Source of the DNA: Pogona vitticeps
Taxonomy: Eukaryota > Chordata > Lepidosauria > Squamata > Agamidae
Direction: 5' to 3'
Length of the DNA: 64,000 nucleotides
Assembly: GCF_051106095.1 (NCBI RefSeq)
Contig: NC_135794.1
Location: 23,810,747-23,874,746 of the forward strand
The notes beneath the pieces were generated by a model. That model was given only the letters and a program-made list of their open reading frames with translations, had not been told where the DNA came from and did no database searches. Both the position numbers and the translations under genes were made by a program. Each line of letters begins with the position of its first letter. The first letter of the stretch is position 1. Positions 1 through 59,815 of the stretch are shown in pieces.

Positions 1-3
1 TAC

Positions 4-141
4 CTGTTTAGCCAGTTTTCAACGATGGGAGGTGGTTGTTCCGGCCGCTGGACATACTTCTGATACTCCTTGTCTTCCGAAGAGTACCGACAAGCAAACA
101 TCTGTCCATAATTCTGAAGGATCTCGGTCACAGACTCCATT
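4..141 (-). CDS. RAMAC: RAMAC (FAM103A1) first coding exon, partial gene
   Basis: RAMAC is the small activating subunit of the mRNA cap (guanine-N7) methyltransferase RNMT. Its N-terminal part binds and stabilises the enzyme in the nucleus. On the minus strand an ATG at 140-138 opens 45 codons plus 2 nt. The translation includes MFACRYSSEDKEYQ and RPEQPPPIVENW, which align with the family's MFASRFTENDKEYQ and RPPESPPIVEEW as I recall them. The exon is preceded by TTGCAG (AG at 143-142) and ends AACAG followed by GTA at 3-1, so a donor lies at the very edge of the window. A second possible acceptor (CGTAG) lies about 7 nt further upstream. The exon corresponds to the RNMT-activation region; the Asn/Arg-rich RNA-binding part would be encoded beyond the window. 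About 19 of 33 residues match human in the best block. The intact splice sites argue against a retrocopy. Confidence 0.86.
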
Positions 142-1739
142 CTGCAATCTCTACGAGTACAAAAACCAAAAACCACCAACCCTGTTTCAACAATCTTTCA
201 AAGTCATACATGTTTGTAAATCACTGGGCTAAAACCTATCAACAATTTGAATATACAAGATCTGTTAAGCAAACCATCGTTAATAAATTTTGTGGATCAT
301 AGGGTTTGTCTGAAAAAAAGATACATGGTGCAGCACCATAACCGTCATGACTTGTGCAACAACAACAAAACAGGAGCAGGAAATGTTGCTTGACTTCTCT
401 ACTCCCATCATCCTGTACTCTTGGTGGACTGCGAAGAGTGGACAGGAAGTGGAAACCCAACAAAATCTGGAGGTCTACCAATTCCCCGTGGCTATTTTAT
501 AAATATGGTAAAGGTTCCCCTTGACATTTAATCCAGTCGTATCAGACTCTAGGGAATGTGCTCATCCCTGTCTCCAAGCCATAGAGCCAGTGTTTGTCCA
601 AAGAGTTTCCGTGGTCACGTGGCCAGTGCGACTAGACACGGAACGCCATTACCTTCCCACCATGGTGGTACCTAGTTATCAACTTGCATTTTTACATGCC
701 TTTAAATGGCTAGGTTGGCAGGAGCTGGGACAAGTGGCGGGAGCTCACTCCGTCACGTGGATTTGATCTTACGACGGCGGGTCTTCTGACCTTGTAGCCC
801 AGAGGCTTCTGCAGTTTAACCCGCAGCGCCACCCACGTCCCTTGACGATGGACTAGTCATCAAAACAGACCACAAGTATATCAGGAGGAAGTACTGGGGT
901 TAAAAGAAACAAGACTTTAAGTTCGCTTACAAGGGAGGAAAACTGTCCCTCTTGGACCTGGAGGCTTATCCCAACCCCTCCCTGCACCCCAATATGTGGC
1001 TCTTCTAGCCCCACTTTCTAATGTGGGACTTACTTTGACGGCAGCTCTTCGTCCCTCGAAATGCCGACCCAAATATTTGGATTTCCACCCCCTCTTTCCT
1101 CCATCTTTTTTTTTTAAATCTACCTTGCCTGCTGAAGACGTCTGAGGAGAACTTGAAAGCTGGGTCAGTTTGTGCCTTCCTTCCTTCTTTCATCTAAATT
1201 ATTTAACCCTGCCCATCTTCTGGTCAGATTACAACACAACGTAAGCCAAAATTCAATAACAAACCTCAGTTAAACCATCAAACCAAAGAAAAACCCGAAC
1301 GTGTACGAACTGTCCATAAGAGGCCGTTAGTTCATCCTTGGAGGTAAATCAGCCAGATTTCCATGAGGAAGGTTTGGGCTGTTGTTCTATGGATTTAATC
1401 CTAGTATAGATGAACCAGGGGGGTTCATGCTCCTTTCGACACACACACACCCCGCCCCCGACTTCTTTTCCTCTTTTTGGAGGGTTTTGGGGTTTGTTTG
1501 CTTTTTTGCAAAGCTCTCTCTCCCTCTGCCCATGCACAGAGGCACTGTTGCCCCTGAAAAGAGGCAGCCCCCTGCTCCAAAAAGCAAGGGTGCAAATTAA
1601 GGTCTGGACTGGACCTCTCAAGACAGAGAGGGTTGCAAAACAAAAAGGGGAGGGGGAGAAAAACAAAACAAACACCCCCGATTCCCCCTCCCCCAACCCA
1701 CCTCAATTCTCCCTCCAGCAACGACCACCACCTCGCCTC
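142..1739 (-). other. RAMAC: RAMAC 5' intron / leader region with one SINE
   Basis: This stretch lies between the RAMAC coding exon and the GC-rich promoter, so it should hold the first RAMAC intron and a noncoding first exon that I cannot delimit. A Sauria SINE occupies about 507-842. The rest shows no convincing reading frame. The 1430-1720 part is purine/pyrimidine-skewed (CACACACACA at about 1440, and A/G-rich runs at 1620-1690), which produces overlapping spurious frames on both strands. Confidence 0.5.
507..842 (-). repeat. Sauria SINE, near full length
   Basis: Read on the minus strand this is a squamate Sauria SINE. It has a tRNA-like head with box-B-like GATTTGATCTTACG (inverted here), a body with the CACGTGGCCAGTGCGACT-type segment, and a Bov-B-like tail whose plus-strand image is GGTAAAGGTTCCCCTTGACA. 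It matches the copy at 20296-20646 along nearly its whole length but is more diverged and shows no clear target-site duplication, so it is older. The family is restricted to squamates and depends on Bov-B reverse transcriptase. Confidence 0.88.
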
Positions 1740-1935
1740 CTCTCTTTCCGCGCGCGGACGCTTCCTACTTCCGGTCCCGCCCTCGCCCCGCCCACACCGG
1801 GGCGGGGTTCCGCCTGGCCGAGGCGGGAGTCGGCGGGCGGGGCCGAGGAGGGAGCTGACGTCATAGGTGGCTTTAAAAGGGGGGCGCGGCCTCGCGCGCG
1901 CCGCCTCAGCTTCGCCTCATGAGGGGCGCGGGAAT
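1740..1935. promoter_or_regulatory. GC-rich promoter between RAMAC and HOMER2
   Basis: This is a compact CpG-dense block. Visible sites are an ETS-type ACTTCCGGT at 1767-1775, several GC boxes (CCCCGCCC near 1785, GGGGCGGGG near 1799, GGGCGGGGCC near 1834), a perfect CRE TGACGTCA at 1856-1863, and a TATA-like TTTAAAAG at 1872-1879. Position and composition fit the housekeeping RAMAC promoter (minus strand). The CRE followed by a TATA-like box reads better in the plus direction, so the block may be bidirectional and feed an upstream noncoding HOMER2 leader or a lncRNA. Start sites cannot be fixed from sequence alone. Confidence 0.72.
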
Positions 1936-1949
1936 GTTTGAGGGAGAGT

Positions 1950-2120
1950 TTAGGTGTTAATAAACGTATATACACATATGTATACGTATATGGACCAATT
2001 TAAAAATGTTTAGGTGGTAATAAATACACACACATACAAGCATATATTCTATGTGGTAAAAAAGCATATACTGTATTCTATGTGGTAAAAACACAGGCAC
2101 AGATATATTAGACATGCATA
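1950..2120. repeat. AT-rich degenerate tandem repeat
   Basis: Two copies of TATTCTATGTGGTAAAA lie at about 2045-2061 and 2074-2090, spaced by about 30 bp. TTTAGGTGTTAATAAA and TTTAGGTGGTAATAAA occur just upstream at about 1949 and 2009. The block directly follows the CpG promoter and alternates TATA/CATA-type steps. Confidence 0.6.
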
Positions 2121-5100
2121 TAGACAAATATATGAGGCACTTTTAAGACGACTAGGTTTATTTAAATAGACTCCTAGATTATTTTATATATGTATTTATT
2201 TGTTTCTGAAGGGGAAATGGAGGAAGACCCGTCAGGAGAATTGGCAGGAGTCCCAAGCCCTAAATAAATACTTAGAAAGAAAGAAAAAAATCCAGCTGCT
2301 GCTTGAATTGCATGTAGAAAAATAAAACAGCAGCAACATTTTGTGGCATCTTTAGAAATATTCCTGTAGGAGCTTTCCTGGAGCAGCCGCCGCTTTCTTC
2401 AGGCTCGTATTGAAATCAGTCTAGCCTTAAAAAGTGGCACAAGAGTTTGTTGGTTGGTTTGTAGCGTTTTTGTGCTACATGCAGAGAAAGATCTTTTTTT
2501 ATTTGTTTATTTATGAGCTGCTATGCTTCTCCTCTGTTGAAGTAACTGAATGTGTCAGCTGAAAGAAAACAAAAACTCCTGTGGCACCTGAAATATTAAC
2601 CATGTTTATTATTACGTGAGATTAGAAAACTAGTATCACTTGAATGGTCCACCTCCCGGTGCAGAAACATGGGGCTTGTTTCACTGCGACGCCATTGCAT
2701 GCAATTTGGCATTAGTGCAAAAAGAAGAGCAGATTATCTGGCTTTGTACGCATTTCATAATTTTAGGCCTTATTGGTGCGTGTATGTGTGTTAGCTTGTC
2801 TTTTGTGTACTGTACGCTGGCTTTTAAAAATATCCTAAGCAAGTGTGAATATTCCCTTTGGAAACAAAAATGCTGAGTAAAATAAACAAACAAACAAACA
2901 GCAGACCTTAGGGCTCAGCCTAGGGCGCCCTGGCTGCCAAATAAGCTGTTTACTCTGTCCAATTTTCATAAAGAAAATCTTTTAGGCAGCTGTCCCTGAA
3001 TGTGCTTACTTCCAAGCAGTTCCCCCTGGAATCCCTAGCTTTTCTAAACCAACATGATGTTTTAGAAATGTGGGGTATACGTGCGAGAAGGGCTTTCAAA
3101 GCAGCAGGGAGAATACAAGTCCCAGTTGCCTGTGACAGACTGAATTTCCAGTGTAGTGCTTTGCCTTAACAGCAACCTTTAAATGTTCATAATAATAATC
3201 TTCTTTTTAACATAGTTAAGTTTATTATCATTATTATTATTATTGAAGAGCAAACATTTTTAAAACAAAGGGTGCGGATGTTTCCAAGCTGTTTTTTTGC
3301 TGCCACCTTGGAGATGGGTCTCATTTCTAAGTAATCCCTGGGAATCCCTTTCTCTTTTTCTCTGCTTTCAGATCCTTTTGCTGGCAGTAGCCTCTCGCTG
3401 GTGCAATCATGCCTTTAAACCAACATAATATTCTTTTTTCAACCAGCATGTACTCACTTGTGCAAGAGGAAAGAGTACTATTCCTATCCCAATCTACAGG
3501 CCAAACGCAGGGTATATGAATTTCAGTTACTTCACCTTGTCAACAACTTCATGGTATATAAGTAAGTATTTTAAAAATGAAGTCGGGTTTTCTTTAGAAT
3601 AGACACTTCACTCTTGACACCTGGAACAGATTATCCTGTTAGATTCTGAAAGCCAAAAAAGCAAGCCCAGCTTTCATGCAGAGCTGCAACAAGCAGCCTC
3701 CTCCCAAGTGAGGGGTAATTTGCCTCCAAACCTTTGTCTGTCATTCAGCAATGGTTCTATGAAGAACTGACTGAACTGCCCACATCAAATGCAGACTGCA
3801 TTATGAATGAGGAAGGAACACCAAAGGAATGGATCATAGAGAAAAACAACAGGCAACCTTAGCAGGGGACAGTGGCACCTGAAGGACAAAAGCATTTCAT
3901 TTGATAAAAGTTGGATTTCAACTAACCATGAAAGCTGACCTCAAAGTAACTTAGTCAGCAGTTAGTGCAGAGAACTTTAAACACAATTGTTGTTTTGCTG
4001 TAATAGAGTACAGTAGCTTGACAACCCCTTCCTGATAACTTGGCATCAAAAGGTTGGTTGGTTGTTTTTTTACACAAGGCATCCACATTCACATGCACAC
4101 ATTACTACCACAGTGTGTCATAATACACAATTTAAGAATGTCTTGCATAAGGATATGTAACTGATTTAAAGTGAGAATTCCAAAGAGTGAGAAAGAAGCG
4201 CCATTCATTTCTTCGGCTCTTGCTTTGGAATTCAGAGAAATGGTAGAACATTTTAGGCAGAATTTAATTTATTTAACCTTTATTCTGCAGAAAAAAATTA
4301 CAGCCCCTGGGTGAGATGGGGAGAACAGACACCAGGAAATGTCTAAGAAGGAGATATTTTATTACCTTTTTTTTCTTGTTCAATATGTTAAAAAAGTTAT
4401 AGATACTTAACATTTAAAGGTCACTTGTTAAGAGAAATTGTGAGCTATAAAGAAGCCTCCACCCAGGCTGGAACATTGCTCACATTGTTCTCACTCTGCA
4501 CCCCAAAACAGGAGTACAAAATGTAATAAATTGCCTGGAATCATCAGTAAAAACCTGCAAAAATAAACATTTCAAGGTAATATTCCCCATCCCACCACCC
4601 AAATTAACAGCTATTTGTACTTCCTATTTGCCTTTAGGCAGAGTGAAGCAATGGAATCAGGCCATTGGGCTTAATTGGTGGGCAGCAGGACAAGCTTCCC
4701 CAGCTGTGCCTCATAAACTCTCCAGCTATTCCCTTCTGTTGAAAGATGGAGACCAAACATGCTTCCTGGCAGAACTTAGACAAGTTACTTTGCAGCACTA
4801 CAGTTCTGAGAAACCCGCCCCCCCACAACCAGCTGGAGTAGGCCCATGGAACAAACTGCTGAACTGTAAGTCAACATTTCTGTAACCCCCTTGATTCAAT
4901 GGGAACAAATAACTGGATTTACACCTAGGAGATGTAGCCCTCCTCCACCCACCAAAAAAATTCTACACTCTTGATTCCTGAGTCTCCTAAAATAACCAGC
5001 TGGATCAGATGTGATGGGCGGCACTGTGCTCTCGCCCACTGAGGTCCAACTAGCCATTTAGTATGGGGACTAAGGGGAAGGGGGCCCGTTTGGCCTTTGC

Positions 5101-5297
5101 TTGCAACCTGTTAAATTTCCCAATGTCCTGAAGTAATTATATGTCAGAGGCTTTACTTATGACACTATCCAGGTACCGCTTCAATCACTGCCCAGTATAA
5201 CAGCTCTCCCACCACTAAAATAAGTTCACCACAGGCACCCACACAAGGACATATCTGCCATAGCAACCCCCAATGCACCAATCTTGGCTGGTTTCAA

Positions 5298-5345
5298 AAG
5301 ATAACCAGAGTCAAACCTGGTAGGTACTTGGATGGAAATCCATCA
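5298..5345 (+). repeat. 5S rRNA-derived SINE fragment
   Basis: The stretch GGTAGGTACTTGGATGGAAA matches the 3' part of 5S rRNA (GGTTAGTACTTGGATGGGAG) as found in 5S-headed SINEs of amniotes. It is short and diverged. A second related fragment occurs near 63280-63310. Confidence 0.55.
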
Positions 5346-8219
5346 GAAAAAAATAAATAAATTCTGCAGGACTCTTGTTACTAGTCAAACTTGGCAGTGA
5401 TAGATCAGGGGTCTGATGACTCTGGCTAAGGCAGCTTTCTATAAAAGGTTGGGGCTTTTCCTGGACATGCGAGAGGTTTTATTCCAAAGACTTGTCTAAC
5501 TGTTTTCCTATAAAGAAGGGGGGGGGGGTTGACTTGCAGAAGATTGGAACCAAATTGAAAACAGATGGATGAAGCAACAGGAAGGATGAGCCAGGCACAT
5601 GCCAGATGGACATGAACACATTTAAAGATTTACGTGAAGGTTAGTCTCCTAGCAGAGGAACAAAACCCGATTCTGCTCACCCTAAAGCAATTTCTATTGA
5701 ATAATCTTGACAGTGGCATTATTTTTTCATATGTGCAATACAGTGAAAACAACAGTTTTGGGGGGGGGGTTATAACCAGTCTTCTTGAACAATCAAGAAT
5801 TGCCTTGGGAAATGTTTTATTTACAGTTGTTGACATTTATTTCGGGGATTAAAAGCAATGTGGCAAATGTGCAGTTCTGTTTAAGCAGCTCAATTAAGTA
5901 GCAGCTCATATTTTAAAAGGTTGTTTTGCTACATACCAAATATTTGAAATAATAACCATTAATGTATTTAGAAAGGACTGAAACACAGTGGTGGAGGAGA
6001 TGTGGGGAATACTGTGTTCATCCCGTGGTGTCTCCTGGTAGGGCTGGGCAAACATTATGCCGAAACCCATGGAGAACCCAGCCAGGTAGAGTTGACAATA
6101 CTGAGCATTATTTATAACCCAATACTGGTTTATATATATAAACTTCCGGTGTTCTCAATACTATAATTCTAAAAGACAGTACTTAGCTAAAAGGAACTTT
6201 GGCCTGAAAAGGAATGATAGGATTGTTAGATCTATTTTCTTTAAGCACTCCAAGAAACAAATAGGTGTGTCCTCACTTAAGAAGGCATGAAATTTGGGTA
6301 ATCCATGCTTTTACCAAACAAGGGATATACTCTGATAGACTGTCACTACCAAAGACAGTTCTATGATAAGCTACATCTGTTCACAGCATGCAAGCTGATC
6401 ATTTCATTCATTGCATATATTCCCTGGAAATGAAAACGTGAAATTTTGTACTTCCCACCTTGTCATGTGATCGTTCCAGCCGCTTCCTCTTACAGGTATC
6501 AGTTTCCTTATTAAGAGAACATGCACAGAGAACTGTCCCGTAAAATCTATTTACAAAGCAAAGCAACTAGGCAGCCAATCAGACTCCACATGGCACCTCA
6601 GAGGTACAGATTTCTACAAAAAGCACCTTAAGAGACAAAGTGCAGCCAGGCTATGGGTGGGTCATTCTTCCAGCAGGAAACTGACAGAAGGCAAACATCT
6701 GGATAGGAGGCAGGGGTGGTCTTCCTGCTTGGGACATTGCCCTCCACCCTTGACCCAGACAGCAGGGGCAGGGAGACAAGATGTGTAGGGAAGAGGCTGG
6801 GGAGCAAAATAGATGTACTCGGTTCCACCTGGTAGTGATCTTGGCATGCATTCCATTTGTTCCAGCGGGTGCCACCTGCCATCCCTCAGGACCCTGTGGC
6901 TGTGTTTTCTTCATTTTGAAAGTGGTCTAGTGCCTAGCACCATGTGTCGCTTGATCCTTGGCCTCTCTCTCAACAGGCAACACTTGAACCACCAAATCAT
7001 TTACTGGAGCCCTCACCTAGAAGGTGAGCTACATCTACTACCTAGTGGCAGTCAAAGGCCACGGGGCAAGCTGTTAAACTGTACAGAGATCTAAATATTA
7101 TCTCTTATTTTGATATATACCGCAGCAATCCTGCTGCAGGATTATTTTGACATTTCAGTGTAAAAGCAGGCATGTGCAGGTTTCTGTCCACTGGAGTTGA
7201 AAAAGACAGCATTTAAAACTAAAACCTGTCTCTGGTTGCTTTGAAATATCGTTCCGCTTTTATTAAACAAGGGTGGATTATGAATCTCTCATGCCACAGA
7301 AGAGATGAACATTTTAAGCAGATGTCTGCAATTTCTTTAAGCCATGGGGATTTGCGTTACAGATGGTGACAAGAGACTGAGATTTCAAAACACCCCAACG
7401 ACATGCAAATTGATACGTGAGAAAAATATTTTGTAGGACAAAATGATTTTGTGATTTAATTAGGCTAACTACAGAGTGCTGCCTTTCCTTTATATACAGT
7501 GCTGTGCCTTGTAGTTTCACCATTTGTTGCCTTGGCTATCCATGTATCCGTAGGCCTGTGATATGAAAAGCCATCCACTTGATGGGGCGAAATCCAGCGC
7601 TCTGCTGTGAGGATAGAATATTCTCACTCAGCACTCATTTGTCTGAACTGTGACCCGGGCCCTTTTTACCTGTACATCCTGCAGGACCCATATACGATCT
7701 TGGTGGGATGCTAGCTTCTCAAAACAATTAGTAAATTCCCTCTTTGTGCCTATCTCCTCCTGCAAGTTCAATACCCCATCTCCTTTTAAGCCTGACCGCC
7801 ACAGATAATAGATGGGTGCTCTCTGGTCATGCCAGTAGCAACTCTGAACATGCTGGGTTTCTCCTAAGCCCCTGTTCTCTCTGCCCAGCAACTTCATGTA
7901 AATGGTCAGTTAGGAAATGCCTATAAAGATATAAATATCTTTGTGGGGGAAAGAGAAGTGGGCTTTTGTTTGTTTTCTGTTATAGCGGGATTCAGCTTCT
8001 TTGGCAGAGAGAGTGGAAGATCAGAAGAGAAGTTGAGAACCACTGATCTAGGACAGGAGCAGACCAGGTTGCAAAACTGACATATCTACTTTGTTGTTGT
8101 TTTAACTAGAAAAATTATTTTAAATAAATAAATAACAATAGACCCAGGTGCAAACCAGAAGTTCAGGGGAGGGGGGGCAGACAGACTTTAGGATTAAGGA
8201 GCGGGGAATGTTTCCACAT

Positions 8220-8345
8220 CTTCTGAGACCCAGACTGTTTTATTACTTCCATTTTCCTGAGAGTAAGCCCCACTGAACTCAGTAGGACTTCCTTTGGATG
8301 CAAGTGTGTGGACAATTGCTGACTCCAGACTGCTCCCATTGACTT
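8220..8345. repeat. Squamate LINE 3'-end-like fragment
   Basis: The segment GAGAGTAAGCCCCACTGAAC followed by TCAGTAGGACTTCC resembles a very common squamate interspersed repeat (AGTAAGTCCCATTGAACTCA type). I recognise the pattern but cannot assign the family with certainty. Confidence 0.4.
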
Positions 8346-9189
8346 TTACAGAACGGCTGTACAGAAATAAATCTTGAGGACCATGGCCTTTAAATCTCCT
8401 TCAAACAAGCTTAGTAGCTGAGCAGTAAGTATTTTTTTAAAAAAGCAATTTTAAATCTATGGAAGTGCTTTAGACCGTTAAGGGTCTAACAGTCCCTCTT
8501 TTGAAATCTCATAGACTACACATGCCTCAAATGTCAGGATGATGCAGCTGCTTATCTTGGAAAGCTTTTCAGAATTTATACTTGATATTCCAGAAAGCCA
8601 CCCTGAGCACCAGGGTAATGCTTAAAACGTCTTAGCACTGGGGCATAACAGGGTAGATGTAATTGCATCCCGAGGCTCTGGTGACATTAAACCACTAGAG
8701 TTCCACTTGAGTGGTCTGTGGTATCACTGCCTAGATGGAATTTCAGTCTTCTTTTACACTGTGGGCAGATTTTATTATTATGTATTATTATTGGTGGAGA
8801 GGTGTTACATTTTCGGTTCTTGCTTAATTTTTGCCAAGCTGGACCAAACTTCAGAAAGGTGTGGGGCCCTGCAACTCAGGGGCAGAGCAAAACCGTGCCT
8901 CCCAGGTGCGGGAAGTTCAGGACCTTGATTGACAGGGCCTTCTTTCCTCCCGGGTGGGAATCAGGCCCGAGGAGGAGGGCAGCGAGCGTCCTCTCTCGAC
9001 GCAGCCTCACCGGTGCGGCATCGGCCACGCAGTCCCAGTGGAGGACGGCCGTGGTTCCCAGCCCGGCTGCCCAGGAGAGAGCGAGCGCGCGTGGGGGGGG
9101 GGGAGTGCTTTGGAAAAGGCGAGACCCGGGCCGTGACCAGGGGCGTCGTGTGGAAGCGAGTCCCGAGCTCGGCCAAGGTTACTTTCGGG

Positions 9190-9262
9190 GGATTGCAGCT
9201 CCCAGGATTCCTCAGCCAGCTGTCTGGGGATCCTGGGACTTGTAGTCCAACAGTATCATCTG
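9190..9262. repeat. hAT-like MITE remnant inside the CpG island
   Basis: The arms GCAGCTCCCAGGATTCCTCA and GGATCCTGGGACTTGTAGTC are roughly inverted copies of each other. They match the TGTAGTCC...CTGGGA style ends of widespread squamate hAT-type miniature elements. No target-site duplication was identified. Confidence 0.45.
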
Positions 9263-9687
9263 TCTCAGCCCAGGAAGGTGCTCCCTCTCTCACACCCCCA
9301 CCCCACCCCACCCCGGCCGCTCAGCCTGGGGGGGACGCCTCCCCCCTCCCGTTCCCCGGGTTCGGAAGCGGCTGCGGGCATCTCTCCGGCAGAGGAGGGG
9401 GAGCGAGTGAGCCGGCCAGCAGGTGGACGGGGATGGGGACGCCGTCTCTCCTCCTCCTCCTGCCGCCGCCCCGCCCGTCTTTCCCCAAGCGGGGAGCCGG
9501 CGGCACGGGAGGCGGAGGGGGCGGCGAGCGGAGCCAGGCAGCGCAGGGGCTTCCCAAGCAGCCGCAGCCGCCGCCGCGGCAGCAGCAGCAAGAAGAGGAG
9601 GAGGAGGAGAAGGGGGCGCGCGGCTGCGTGGCTCCCGCCAGCCCCGGCGCTTATGTAAAAAGAACAAAAGGCAATTAAGGCAGAGCC

Positions 9688-9711
9688 GGCCAGCCAGCCA
9701 GCCAGCCAGCG
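9688..9711. repeat. (CCAG)n microsatellite in the HOMER2 leader region
   Basis: About five to six tandem GCCA/CCAG units lie roughly 220 nt upstream of the initiator ATG, probably within or next to the 5'UTR. Confidence 0.7.
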
Positions 9712-9931
9712 GCGCGCAAAGGGCGCCCCGGAGCAGCAGCCGCCGCCACCCGATCCTCGCTGCCCCGTCCCGCAGGAAGAGGCGCCGGTGCTCCCTGCCC
9801 TGCGCCCCCCTCACCGAGGCATGTGCGAGGTCGGGACGCGTCCTGCGCTGCCCGCCGGCGGAGGCGAGACCCCGCCGGCCAGCGCGCTTTCCCCGCCGGC
9901 GCCGCTCCAGCCGGGCGAGAAGTGCCGGGAG

Positions 9932-57995
<48,064 letters not shown>

Positions 57996-59815
57996 GAAAT
58001 AGCGACTCCCCCGCTCCCTCTAAATTAACATTTGGGGTGTGGGTGGGTGTTTTAAATCCAAAACTTCTGTTTCAAACACACACACACATTTTCTTCTTGT
58101 TTGCAATGTGATTAGTCCATAGATTCTAAATATTTCATGTATGGCTCTTTTATTTCCTCTCTGAAAAATTCCTGCCCATTTTCTTTCTTTTTAATCCTGA
58201 GACAGAAAGAGAAATATTAGATGTGCTGCTCTGGTTCTTTAAGAGGTTATAAACAGGTGGGAAAGTTTTTTGCCTCAGGAAACTGGAATTCAGACTTACC
58301 TTTAAAATGAATATGCAGTTAGTTTTTGCAGGGAAATTTCTGTCGTAAGGGCTGCTGCAACCATAGAAACAAGAAGCAAGTCTTGTCTTCATCATTATTA
58401 AACTCCATGCAGTTTTCTTCCCCTTGTGCTTGAAAGAGAGAGAATGAGAGACAGATAGACAGACCGGTTGTAGCCAAGAGGAGACGAGACTGCAGTGGCA
58501 TCTTTACTGGGTTTGAGAAAGTGCGCTTTGAAGCAACCTTAGGGACCAAAGGGGAAAAACCTAAGAACTGTTTCTCCTTTTGCTTCCTGATTGTGGGGGA
58601 GATGGGGCTGTGCCTCATCAGCCAGGTATTCTCCTCTCCCTGCAGAAGGTCCCTAGTTCAATTCATAGGTTCAGGAAGGGCCTATTGGCCTGAAAGCTTG
58701 AGGAACTGGCAACAGAGCACGGTGGACGGCAACCGGATTCAGTCCTAGCCAGCATTCTAAGTCCCTGTACAGGCCAGTGAAACCTCATTTGGAGATTTCC
58801 CTGGTGGTCTTTTTTTATACCCATGAGGCCTTTTAAATACAGGATTTGCCATTTTCAATAAGGTGCACTTTTAAAAAAAAACAGCAACACGACAGTGTTT
58901 TCCTTTGTGCCTCCTCCCTGTTCAGGTAGAATAAATGGAGAGCACTCTGTGGAAAACAGGTTGGTCAGATTCAGCCTGCAAGGACTGCAGAAGCTGTGTA
59001 GGGTAGATTGGGGCTGAGATTTTGAATCCTCACTGTGCCTTCCCAGAGAAGGGCCAGCCGAGGCCCCCTGGAACAAGAGGGGATAAGGGGATTACGTTCC
59101 CTGCCACGGGGGCAGCCTTGGGAGAGAATGCTCCCCAAGCACCACCAAAAAGAGGGAAGTACACGATGCCCAGAAGATCATCCTGAGCAGGTCACTGTGA
59201 GTTAGAATCAACTTGACAGCCCATCACTCTTACTATGTATTAGCCATTAGAAGACCTAGAGAGATGCAGCCTCAGTTCAGAGTGATTCAGAAGATGCTCT
59301 ATCACAAGAAGACACGGCACAGTTTTTGCATGCACAGAGTATTTGCTTTTTAAACTCACTTGTGTTGATTAACAAGCTGGCTACTTTTCCTTACCAGAAT
59401 ACCATTTGCTAAGGCAGGAGCTGGAAGGCTTTGGCATGTAACTGCCATGAATATTTGTAGCCCATGGGGTGGGTGGCTATAAACTGGAGGAGACACAGCC
59501 AGTTAGCGTTCAAGGGTGTCCCTGCAGCTCAGTGACAAGCCCCATCGTTTGCACGCTGGAGTCCCAGACCGTTGCCTGCTTCGCCTGGAAAGCTGCTACA
59601 GCTTCGAGTAGACATTAGGGAACTCGATGTGCAGATAAAGAGGGCAGCGCATCTTGTGAGTTATTAGGTCCGTAGGCTGAATGCAGCCTGAAGGCTTGCG
59701 TCCCGTCCAGAATGTGGAACAGTTGCCATTGGTGGCGGCAGCTTCCAGAAGCACCCAGCCCAGTGGCCAGGACTTAAATCTCATCCTATTTGAGTCAAGA
59801 TGCAGTTAATAAAAG
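57996..59815 (+). other. HOMER2: HOMER2 3'UTR region with candidate poly(A) signals
   Basis: Sequence directly after the stop should be 3'UTR. Candidate signals are ATTAAA at 58397-58402, AATAAA at 58930-58935 (followed by GT-rich CTGTGG and GGTTGGTC) and AATAAA at 59808-59813. I favour 58930, giving a UTR of about 0.95 kb, but cannot decide without transcripts. SINE-like fragments near 58630-58760 and 59180-59235 suggest that the UTR or flank has absorbed repeats. Confidence 0.5.

Larger units (their letters stand above)
1936..8899. other. Intergenic region between the two promoters
   Basis: No supported coding exon was found. It begins with an AT-rich degenerate tandem (1950-2120), then holds short simple repeats ((AAAC)n at about 2880-2898, an ATT-type tract at 3222-3245, poly-G runs at about 5518 and 5760), a 5S-derived SINE fragment near 5298-5345, a LINE-end-like fragment at 8220-8345, and scattered ancient repeat pieces (for example an hAT-like end near 8030-8052). 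Open frames here are short and lack family resemblance. If the 1.8-kb promoter also fires rightward, part of this region would be a HOMER2 5' intron. Confidence 0.5.
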
